Positions 56,217 through 64,000 of a DNA stretch of 64,000 nucleotides are shown here, in pieces. The position numbers and the translations under genes are program-made. The notes under the pieces are model-generated. The model saw only the letters and a list, made by a program, of their open reading frames with translations. It ran no database searches and was not told where the DNA came from. The stretch's first letter is position 1. Each line of letters begins with the position of its first letter. Origin of the DNA: Pseudomonadota bacterium (GTDB lineage Bacteria; Pseudomonadota; Gammaproteobacteria; Burkholderiales; Burkholderiaceae_B); contig JAFACG010000028.1 in NCBI GenBank assembly GCA_023425645.1, positions 1 through 64,000 of the forward strand, written 5' to 3'.

Positions 56217-56244
56217 AACCACAGGCATGCCTGTGGTTTTTTTT
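56217..56244 (+). terminator. Terminator after the 42-residue gene
   Basis: AACCACAGGCA pairs perfectly with the following TGCCTGTGGTT and a run of eight T ends the unit. The rest of 56245-56414 has no recognised gene. Confidence 0.92.
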
Positions 56245-56414
56245 GCGCGCGCCACGGCGCCGGTTAAGAATGGATACCAAATCCCTGGCGGGCCTGCGCT
56301 GGCCGGGCGATGGCGGCAGGGGGCGCGCATGCTATGGTATGCGTGCATGTTGGCCGAGGCCTGCATACGCTCGCTGCGTCGGCCGTTCAATCTTGGGAAA
56401 GAAGAAAAAAAATC

Positions 56415-57338
56415 ATGGAATGGCGCCATTTGTTCACGGTTCTGACGCCCACCTACAATCGGGCCCACACCCTGGAGCGGGCCTACCGCTCACTGTGTGA
56501 ACAAACGTATCAGGATTTCGAGTGGGTGGTGATCGACGACGGCTCGACGGACGGCACCCGCGAGCTGGTATTGGGCTGGCAGCAGGAGGCGCGCTTTCCG
56601 ATCCACTATGCCTGGCAGGAGAACCGCCACAAGAAGGCGGCCTTCAACCATGGCGTGGCCCTGGCGCACGGCGAGCTCATCGTCGCACTGGACAGCGACG
56701 ACGCGCTGGACACCAACGCCCTGTACGACATGGCGCAGGTCTGGCGCGACATCCCCGAGCAGGAGCGCGGGCGCTATGCGGGCGTGACCGGCTTGTGCGT
56801 GCGGCCCGACGGCAAGGTCGTGGGCGATATGTATCCCAGCGACGTGTTCGATGCGACCTCTCTGGACCTGACCTTCCGCTACGACATCCGCGGCGAGAAA
56901 TTCGGCTGCCTGAGCACGGCCGTGCTGCGGCAGTTCCCGTTTCCCGAGCAGATCGAGGGCTTCGTGCCCGAAAGCATGGTCTGGCGTGCGATCGCACGCG
57001 CCGGCTACAAGAATCGTTTCGTGAACATGGTGTTCCGCGTCTACCACGACAGCCCCGATTCCCTGTCGGTTCAGGGCAGGACCAGCCAACAGCATGCGCT
57101 GGGGCTATGGCTGCTGGCGCAGGACACGGTGGTGGAGTGCCTGCCCTGGTTCCGCTACAGCCCCAAGGCTTTCCTGATGGCGGCTGCGCGCTACACGCGC
57201 TTCGGCCTGCACCTGCGGGCCAGCGGGCGCACCCCGCCGCCGCAATACAAACTGAAGGGCCTGGCTTCGCGTCTGCTGGTGGGGCTGATGTGGCCGTTGG
57301 GCGTCGCCCTGTACCTGCGCGACCGCATGCGCGCCTGA
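56415..57338 (+). CDS. Glycosyltransferase family 2 protein
   Basis: This 307-residue GT-A enzyme has the N-terminal VLTPTYNRAHTL opening, the VVIDDGSTDGT nucleotide-sugar strand (about residues 36-46) and the ALDSDDALD metal-binding DxD motif. It would transfer a sugar to a cell-surface glycan or lipid. The C-terminal region has a hydrophobic stretch (LLVGLMWPLGVALYL) that may attach it to the membrane. ATG 56415 is chosen; the site before it (GAAAGAAG) is weak. No other polysaccharide genes are near. Confidence 0.9.
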   Translation: MEWRHLFTVLTPTYNRAHTLERAYRSLCEQTYQDFEWVVIDDGSTDGTRELVLGWQQEARFPIHYAWQENRHKKAAFNHGVALAHGELIVALDSDDALDTNALYDMAQVWRDIPEQERGRYAGVTGLCVRPDGKVVGDMYPSDVFDATSLDLTFRYDIRGEKFGCLSTAVLRQFPFPEQIEGFVPESMVWRAIARAGYKNRFVNMVFRVYHDSPDSLSVQGRTSQQHALGLWLLAQDTVVECLPWFRYSPKAFLMAAARYTRFGLHLRASGRTPPPQYKLKGLASRLLVGLMWPLGVALYLRDRMRA

Positions 57339-57363
57339 CACCGCGCCCTGGAAAGGCGTCGCC

Positions 57364-57852
57364 TTAGTGCAGGGTGCGCCCCTGGGGATCCGGGAAGTCC
57401 TCGTCATCCTCGTCGTCGTCATCGTCATCTTCTGGGACGAAGGCGTCGTCGCTCAGGGCGAAGGGTAGGAGTTCTTCCAGCGTTTCGGTCCAGGCCACCT
57501 CGTCCCCTTCTTCGTCCACCTTGATGAAACGTATGGGGTCGGCGTCCGTCAACTGGACGGCCCACAGGTAGCGGCAGGCGTACACCGCCGTATCGTCCGG
57601 CTCCAGGCCGCCGCGGTTGCCCAGCACGCGCGCGCCTTCGCCGCCGATCTGGACCACGGTGAACTTGCTCTCGTCCTCGTCCTTGTCCAGGGGGACGGCG
57701 AAGATGGCCCATTCGAAGCCGGTTTCCTCGGCGTCCACGACTTCAGCCAGCACGGCGCGGCCCAGGTAGGCGCTCAGGGCGTCGGCCGTACGGCCCAGGG
57801 TTTCCAGCTCGTCGGCGGTAAAAACAAGGTCAGGTGCGTCGGGGGTGGACAT
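57364..57852 (-). CDS. Acidic-tailed hypothetical protein
   Basis: This 162-residue protein is not recognised. Residues 1-135 look like one compact domain with several hydrophobic strands, including AVLAEVV and VYACRYLWAVQL. Residues 138-155 are almost only Asp and Glu, giving an extreme negative charge, then DPQGRTLH. Such tails can bind basic proteins or metal ions. It is convergent with the GT2 gene and divergent from ettA. Small Asp/Glu-tailed proteins of this sort are common beside housekeeping genes in Alcaligenaceae, but their function is not known to me. Confidence 0.75.
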   Translation of the reverse strand: MSTPDAPDLVFTADELETLGRTADALSAYLGRAVLAEVVDAEETGFEWAIFAVPLDKDEDESKFTVVQIGGEGARVLGNRGGLEPDDTAVYACRYLWAVQLTDADPIRFIKVDEEGDEVAWTETLEELLPFALSDDAFVPEDDDDDDEDDEDFPDPQGRTLH

Positions 57853-58015
57853 GGCGTCTTTGGTTTGTCAGCATAAAGTGAGTATATTACCCGACGGATG
57901 CTCACGGGCAGTTCGTTCTTCAGCCCGCATGCCGGGCAACAGCGCGCTTTTCGCGCGCCGAACGCCTACAATCCCTGTTTTCCGAACACGCCCTGTTTTT
58001 TCCTTTTAGGTTCTT

Positions 58016-59689
<1,674 letters not shown>

Positions 59690-59698
59690 GGAGCCGCC

Positions 59699-60235
59699 AT
59701 GCCCGTACTGACCGCCCATCAATCGCAAGTGCTGATCGTCGATATGCAGACCGGCCTGCTGCCGGCCATCGCGGACGGCCAGGCGCTGCTCGATCGCGCC
59801 GGCAAGCTGGCGCAGGCCGCGCGTCTGCTGGGCGTGCCGGTGCTGGCGACCGAACATTGGGCCGACAAGATCGGCCCGACCGACCCCGCCCTGGCGCCCC
59901 ATGTGGACCAGGTGCTGCATAAAAAGCATTTCGACGCCACCCGCGAAGCGGATTTTCTGCCCGCTCTGGCCGTAGGTCGGCCTCGAGTGTTGCTTCTGGG
60001 CACGGAGGCCCACATCTGCGTGTTACAAACCGGCCTTGGCCTGAAGGAGCGCGGCTACGAGCCCGTTCTGGTGGGCGACTGCGTTGGTTCGCGCCGCCTC
60101 GAGGACAGGCAGGCCGCCTGGGATCGCTGGGCCTGTCACGGGCTGGAGCGCATCACGGCGGAAATGGCCATGTTCGAGTGGCTGGAGATTCCGTCGAACC
60201 CGGCTTTCAAGCAGGTTCTGGCCTTGATCAAGTAG
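59699..60235 (+). CDS. Isochorismatase-family cysteine hydrolase
   Basis: This 178-residue protein has the Asp-Lys-Cys triad of isochorismatase-fold hydrolases: D15 in IVDMQTG, K76 in LHKKHFDA and C107 in GTEAHICVLQT. It resembles YcaC and nicotinamidase relatives, whose substrates vary. AAGGAG lies just before the ATG. Nine bases separate it from ettA, so it is co-transcribed. The GLLPAI start region is also typical of the bacterial YcaC-like group. Confidence 0.9.
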   Translation: MPVLTAHQSQVLIVDMQTGLLPAIADGQALLDRAGKLAQAARLLGVPVLATEHWADKIGPTDPALAPHVDQVLHKKHFDATREADFLPALAVGRPRVLLLGTEAHICVLQTGLGLKERGYEPVLVGDCVGSRRLEDRQAAWDRWACHGLERITAEMAMFEWLEIPSNPAFKQVLALIK

Positions 60236-60293
60236 GGGAAGGCGGGATTTACAAATGTAGTGTTACCTAACAACCCTGTCCGGGCGTTTTCTT

Positions 60294-60302
60294 GCTACGC
60301 TT
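60294..60302 (+). promoter_or_regulatory. Sigma-S-like -10 element
   Basis: GCTACGCTT fits the RpoS pattern KCTAYRCTT and lies 55 bases before the OsmB-like lipoprotein gene. OsmB of E. coli is RpoS-controlled. Function is inferred. Confidence 0.4.
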
Positions 60303-60356
60303 GTGCCATATCCGTTAATGTAGTTTCAACAACTGCTATTTCACGGAGAGTTGCAT

Positions 60357-60584
60357 ATGAAATTAGCTACTATCACCAAGGCAGGTTTGGCCGCCGTCCT
60401 GGCGATCACCATGGCGGGCTGTTCCTCCTGGGACAACATGAGCCACCGTCAGAAGAGCACGGTCACCGGCGCAGGTCTGGGTGGCGTTGCCGGCGCCGTG
60501 ATCAGCGGTGGCGGCGTGCTGGGCACGGTCGGTGGCGCAGCCATCGGCGGCGTGATCGGCGATCAGGTCGGCAAGCGCCGCTGA
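60357..60584 (+). CDS. osmB: OsmB-like glycine-zipper lipoprotein
   Basis: This 75-residue lipoprotein has a signal with lipobox MAGC (Cys21) and a Gly-rich hydrophobic segment from about residue 38 (GAGLGGVAGAVISGGGVLGTVGG) of the glycine-zipper type, then a KRR tail. OsmB-like proteins are attached to the outer membrane and rise in osmotic or stationary-phase stress. GGAGAG lies seven bases before the ATG. It is a short monocistronic unit, with a terminator 27 bases after the stop. Confidence 0.88.
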   Translation: MKLATITKAGLAAVLAITMAGCSSWDNMSHRQKSTVTGAGLGGVAGAVISGGGVLGTVGGAAIGGVIGDQVGKRR

Positions 60585-60610
60585 TCCCGTCCTTTCGCAC
60601 GACCGACACG

Positions 60611-60640
60611 AAAAACCCCTTGGGAAACCAAGGGGTTTTT
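60611..60640. terminator. Bidirectional terminator between osmB-like and hydA genes
   Basis: AAAAACCCCTTGG and CCAAGGGGTTTTT pair around GAAA, with T runs on both strands. Confidence 0.9.
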
Positions 60641-60683
60641 TCATGGGCGGGACTTCCCGGCGAGCCGCCCCGGCCGCCAGCCG

Positions 60684-62093
60684 CTAGCGCAGGCGGCCGT
60701 CCAGCGTGGGCTTCTGGCAAGGCATGAATTCGCCCGCGCCCGCTTCTCCCACGAACTGGAAGTCCTTGCTGACCAGCTTGCCGCGCGAAAAGGTCATCAT
60801 GGGCCAGCCTCGCACCGTGATGCCCTCGTACGGCGTGTAGTCCACGGCGTGGTGCAGCGCCTCATTGCGTATGGTGACTTCCAGGTCCGTCTTCCAGAGA
60901 ACCAGGTCGGCGTCGCCGCCGATCACGATGGAGCCTTTGCGCGGGTACAGCCCGTACAGCTTGGCGGGATTGGTGGCCGTGAGTGCAACGAACTGGTGCA
61001 CATTGAGGCGGCCTTCGTTCACGCCGCCGGAGAACAGCAGGGGAAGGCGGGTTTCCAGGCCGGGGATGCCGTTGGGGATGTACTGGAAATCGGGTTCCCG
61101 ACCGCCCAGTTTCTTGCCGCAGGGATCCTCGAAATTGAACGGCGCATGGTCCGAGGAAAAGACGCTGAAGATGTTCTTCTCCAGGCCGTTCCAGACGGCC
61201 TGCTGGTTGTCCTTGTCGCGGGGCGGAGGGCTGCAGACGAACTTGGCGCCGTGGAAATGGGGCTCTTCCAGATGGTCCTGCGTCAGGAACAGGTACTGCG
61301 GGCAGGTCTCGGCGTGGATCTTCAGTCCCTTGCCCTGCGCCCAGTGGATCTGGGCGATGGCTTCGCGGCCCGATACGTGCACGATCAGGATGGGCACGTC
61401 CACCAGTTCGGAAAAGGTGATGGCGCGATGGGTGGCCTCGCGCTCCACGGCCGACGGGCGCGAGACGGCGTGGTAGTGCGGCTCGGTGTGCCCGGCGGCG
61501 CTGAGCCGTTCGGTCAGCCAGGTGATGCAGTCCGCGCTTTCCGCATGAATCATGACCAGCGCTCCTTCGCCGCGCGCCACGTCCAGCACCTTCAGGATCT
61601 CCAGGTCGCTGAGCTTGAGGTCGTCGTAGGTCATGTAGATCTTGAAGGAGGTGTAGCCTTCGCGGATCAGTTCGGGCAGTTCCCGATCCAGCACCTCGGG
61701 AGTGGCGTCCGAGACGATCAGGTGAAAGGCATAGTCGATGGCCGCCTTGCCCTGGGCGCGCTGGTGGTAGTCCTGCACGGCGGCCCGCAGGGACTGGCCT
61801 TTCTCCTGCGCGGCGAAGGGAATCACGGTCGTGGTGCCGCCGCAGGCGGCCGAGCGCGTCCCGCTCAGGAAATCGTCGGCCATGCGCACGCCTTCGGGCA
61901 TGGGCTGGTCCAGGTGGCAATGCGCATCCACTCCGCCCGGCAGCACCAGGTAGCCGGAGGCGTCCACGGTTTCCCGCGCGCCTTCCAGCCCTTGGGCCAG
62001 GGCGGCGATGCGCCCGTCCCGTATGCCGATGTCGCAGGTGTAGCGTTCGCTGGCGGTGGCGATGTCGGCGTTCTTGATGATCAGGTCAAACAT
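60684..62093 (-). CDS. hydA: Dihydropyrimidinase/hydantoinase
   Basis: This 469-residue amidohydrolase has the metal-binding H58-x-H60 in VDAHCHLD, the carboxylated Lys K151 in SFKIYM, H183 in IHAESAD, a second His in IHAETCPQYL and the Asp in SSDHAPF. Length and motifs fit dihydropyrimidinase or hydantoinase, which open cyclic ureides such as dihydrouracil or hydantoins. GGAG precedes ATG 62093. It lies after the GntR gene on the minus strand. A palindrome TTGTACAA at 62128-62135 sits just before it. Substrate is open. Confidence 0.93.
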   Translation of the reverse strand: MFDLIIKNADIATASERYTCDIGIRDGRIAALAQGLEGARETVDASGYLVLPGGVDAHCHLDQPMPEGVRMADDFLSGTRSAACGGTTTVIPFAAQEKGQSLRAAVQDYHQRAQGKAAIDYAFHLIVSDATPEVLDRELPELIREGYTSFKIYMTYDDLKLSDLEILKVLDVARGEGALVMIHAESADCITWLTERLSAAGHTEPHYHAVSRPSAVEREATHRAITFSELVDVPILIVHVSGREAIAQIHWAQGKGLKIHAETCPQYLFLTQDHLEEPHFHGAKFVCSPPPRDKDNQQAVWNGLEKNIFSVFSSDHAPFNFEDPCGKKLGGREPDFQYIPNGIPGLETRLPLLFSGGVNEGRLNVHQFVALTATNPAKLYGLYPRKGSIVIGGDADLVLWKTDLEVTIRNEALHHAVDYTPYEGITVRGWPMMTFSRGKLVSKDFQFVGEAGAGEFMPCQKPTLDGRLR

Positions 62094-62147
62094 GAAAAGG
62101 CTCCTCCGCGTGTCTTCGTGGACACTGTTGTACAAGGGTGTGTGCTC

Positions 62148-62843
62148 TCAGTCTTGCTCGTCGGGCGGCAGGCCGGCCAGCACGGCCTGGCCGGTGTTGC
62201 GCATGTGCTCGCTCATGGCGGCGATCAGGCCGCTGCGATCGCGGGCCTGCAGGGCCTGCATGATGCGCCCGTGTTCGGCCACCGACTCCAGCCAGCGGTT
62301 GGGGTTCAGGTTGGCCAGGTAGCGGGCGCGGGCGATTTTCACCCCCAGTTGTTTTTCGATGTCGGCCAGCACGGTGTTGCCGGCCAGGCGACTGAACTCG
62401 TGGTGCACGTTCTGGTTCAGCTTGAAGTAGGTGTCTCGGTCGCCCTGGTCGGCGGCGCGCACCATGGCCTCGTGCAGTTGCAGCAGGCCGCGCACGTCGG
62501 GTTCGCCGGCATGCTCCAGCAATTGCTCGGCCACCAGGGCCTGCAGATTGGTCATGACCTGGAAGATTTCCTGCAGCTCCTTGACGTCGATGGCGGTGAT
62601 GCGTGCGCCCTTGTTGGGCAGCAGCTCGATCAGTCCCTCTTGGGCGATGACTTTCAGGGCTTCGCGCAGCGGCGTGCGCGAGACGTCGAACAGCTCGGAC
62701 AGGTATTGCTCGTGCACGCGGCTGCCCGGCTTGAGCTCGGCCTTCAGGATCAGGCCGCGCAACTGGTTGGCGATGGCCAGGTACATGGGTTCGCGCTTGA
62801 CGCGCAGTGCGGCGCCGGTGGAGGTATTGCTGATGCCATTCAT
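62148..62843 (-). CDS. GntR-family transcriptional regulator, FCD (FadR) subfamily
   Basis: This 231-residue regulator has an N-terminal winged helix-turn-helix (LSELFDVSRTPLREALKVI with the SRTPLREAL core) and a helical C-terminal FCD effector domain with His and Asp metal-ligand positions. It lies just upstream of hydA on the same strand and divergent from the racemase-superfamily gene, so it probably represses both. An 18-bp near-palindrome at 62941-62958 is a good operator. ATG 62843 has GGAG seven bases upstream. Confidence 0.92.
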   Translation of the reverse strand: MNGISNTSTGAALRVKREPMYLAIANQLRGLILKAELKPGSRVHEQYLSELFDVSRTPLREALKVIAQEGLIELLPNKGARITAIDVKELQEIFQVMTNLQALVAEQLLEHAGEPDVRGLLQLHEAMVRAADQGDRDTYFKLNQNVHHEFSRLAGNTVLADIEKQLGVKIARARYLANLNPNRWLESVAEHGRIMQALQARDRSGLIAAMSEHMRNTGQAVLAGLPPDEQD

Positions 62844-62940
62844 GGCGATGCTCCGATTGGGGTCCTTAGAACATTCCCTAATCCGCTCGATTTTTGATTG
62901 CGGCTTTGCAGTGAATTTTATAGCATGTTTTTGAACTTTG

Positions 62941-62958
62941 AATTTTGCATACAAAATT
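62941..62958. promoter_or_regulatory. Near-palindromic operator for GntR regulator
   Basis: AATTTTGCATACAAAATT is symmetric in 16 of 18 positions, and lies between the divergent GntR and racemase-superfamily genes. The TTTTG..CAAAA arms with a central AT step resemble FadR-subfamily sites. Confidence 0.55.
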
Positions 62959-62989
62959 AAAAACGCAATTTTTGACAGGAGACTCTGTG

Positions 62990-63733
62990 ATGAAGCGGAC
63001 CTTGCTGGGCATGATCACCCCTTCCTCCAACACCGTGCTGGAGCCCTACACTAGCGCCTTGCTGATGGATTTGTTCCCCTTGGTGACGGCGCATTTCCAG
63101 CGCTTCGTGGTGCGTGAGATATCCCTGGAGGACGGCGCGCTCGCCCAGTTTTCCCTGCCAGCCCTGCTGGAGGCGGCCGAACTGTTGAGCGATGCGCGCA
63201 TGGACGCCATTGCCTGGAGCGGCACGGCGGCCAGTTGGCTGGGTTTCGAGGTGGACGAGCGTCTGTGCGCAGCGATCACCGAGCGCACCGGCATTCCCGC
63301 CACCACCAGCGTGCTGGCCTTGAACGAGGTGCTGGCGCGCGGCAACGTGGGCCGGCTGGGGCTGGTGACGCCCTACCTGGACGACGTACAGCGCGCCATC
63401 GTGCGCAACTATGACGCGGCAGGGCATCAGGTCGTGGCCGAGGAACATCTGGGCGACAAAGGCAATTTCTCGTTTTCCGAGTATGACGAGCCCACCTTGC
63501 GCGACATGATCTATCGCGTGGCCGACAGCCGGCCCGAGGCCATCGCCATCTTGTGCACCAATCTGCGCGGCGCGCGGCTGGTGGAGGACATCGAAAAGGA
63601 GATTGGCATCCCTGTCTATGATTCGGTCAGCGTGACGGTGTGGAAGTCGCTGCTGCTGGCCGGGCAGGACCCTGCCCGCATACGCGGCTGGGGGCAGTTG
63701 TTCCGACAAGCCAGCCTGGCTGAAAAAGCATAA
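62990..63733 (+). CDS. Asp/Glu racemase superfamily protein, arylmalonate-decarboxylase/maleate-isomerase-like
   Basis: This 247-residue protein has the fold and motifs of the maleate isomerase/arylmalonate decarboxylase group: GMITPSSNTVLEP at residues 7-19, the AWSGTAASW stretch at 75-83 and ILCTNLRGA at 187-195. C189 is present, while the first position (S77-G78) has no Cys, unlike racemases and maleate isomerase with two Cys. This matches the single-Cys pattern of arylmalonate decarboxylase (G74/C188). CAGGAG lies before ATG 62990. It may decarboxylate or isomerise a product of the hydantoinase next door. Confidence 0.85.
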   Translation: MKRTLLGMITPSSNTVLEPYTSALLMDLFPLVTAHFQRFVVREISLEDGALAQFSLPALLEAAELLSDARMDAIAWSGTAASWLGFEVDERLCAAITERTGIPATTSVLALNEVLARGNVGRLGLVTPYLDDVQRAIVRNYDAAGHQVVAEEHLGDKGNFSFSEYDEPTLRDMIYRVADSRPEAIAILCTNLRGARLVEDIEKEIGIPVYDSVSVTVWKSLLLAGQDPARIRGWGQLFRQASLAEKA

Positions 63734-63783
63734 AGCTGCGCCAGGCAAAATTCGTTCAGGCTAACAAGCAAGGAGGAGACACC

Positions 63784-64000
63784 ATGCAACACCTGAAACT
63801 TGTGAAGTGGGTTGGGAGCGCCCTGCTGGGCGCGGGCATTCTGGGCAGCGGCATCAGCCAGGCACAGACGCCGCTGAGAGTCGTGGGCAATTTTTCCGGC
63901 AACAAGATCCATGTGGAGGAGATCGAGCGGCCCTTCTTCGAGCAATTGCAGACCAGCATGGGCATGCCTGTGGTCTACAACACCATGGACGCCATCGGCG
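63784..64000 (+). CDS. Solute-binding protein of a TRAP-type or similar transporter (partial, cut by window end)
   Basis: Seventy-two codons are seen. An N-terminal export signal (residues about 1-27, WVGSALLGAGILGSGISQAQ) is followed by LRVVGNFSGNKIHVEEIE and RPFFEQL, typical of the start of a periplasmic DctP/TRAP binding protein; an ABC-type binding protein is not ruled out. GGAGGAG lies before ATG 63784. It follows the racemase-superfamily gene by 50 bases and would import the substrate of the hydantoinase locus. The C-terminus lies outside the window. Confidence 0.75.
   Translation, partial: MQHLKLVKWVGSALLGAGILGSGISQAQTPLRVVGNFSGNKIHVEEIERPFFEQLQTSMGMPVVYNTMDAIG

Overview
The window looks like chromosomal DNA from a high-GC betaproteobacterium of the Burkholderiales, most likely Alcaligenaceae (Bordetella/Achromobacter/Alcaligenes relatives). 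This rests on the tkt-gap-pgk ... fba-purC-purE-purK-tsaC order, the giant tandem UvrA, the maeB, ubiD and ettA homologues, and the strong G/C third-position bias of the housekeeping genes. The genus cannot be fixed from reading alone. No rRNA, tRNA, CRISPR array, integrase or transposase was seen.

Region 1 (about 1-12.3 kb) is accessory in character and visibly poorer in GC than the rest (hand counts: 34/60 at 3601-3660 and 28/60 at 11101-11160, against 41/60 at 23281-23340). After two small YqjE/YqjK-like membrane-associated genes comes a catabolic cluster: LysR regulator, Rieske oxygenase, ferredoxin-type reductase, extended SDR dehydrogenase, an unrecognised 204-residue protein, a DUF1116 protein (YlbE/AllG family) and an amidase. 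A small C-terminally anchored membrane protein, an MHS-type MFS permease, a divergent LysR regulator and a VOC-fold dioxygenase/glyoxalase follow. This set suggests uptake, oxidative attack and C-N bond cleavage of one unidentified nitrogen-containing substrate. It is the best candidate here for an undescribed pathway.

Region 2 (12.3-22.1 kb) has ubiD, a lytic transglycosylase, an aminotransferase, a GlcE-like flavoprotein remnant, maeB, a patatin-like lipase whose 3' third changes base composition abruptly, an orphan barstar-family gene, a small intergenic repeat and rsmE.

Region 3 (22.2-35.7 kb) is central carbon and purine metabolism: tkt-gap-pgk, then an SDR, an aldehyde dehydrogenase, a second SDR and mog, then fba, purC, purE, purK and a Sua5-type tsaC. 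No pyruvate kinase gene lies between pgk and fba.

Region 4 (35.7-48.3 kb) holds an alpha/beta hydrolase, a MaoC-like hydratase, an operon of a ThDP-dependent enzyme and glutaryl-CoA dehydrogenase with a divergent LysR-ggt pair, a 308-bp near-palindromic non-coding element, and a five-gene minus-strand run (chaC, pdxH, flavin reductase, lhgO-like, purU). tcdA reads away from that run.

Region 5 (48.3-60.6 kb) carries an overlapping uvrA(tandem)-pabB-pabC operon, an isolated 42-residue basic protein gene with its own promoter and terminator, a GT2 glycosyltransferase, an acidic-tailed protein, ettA, a cysteine hydrolase and an OsmB-like lipoprotein.

Region 6 (60.7-64 kb) is a second catabolic locus: dihydropyrimidinase/hydantoinase and an FCD-type GntR regulator on the minus strand, and divergently an Asp/Glu-racemase-superfamily enzyme with an arylmalonate-decarboxylase-like active site plus the start of a solute-binding protein cut by the window edge.
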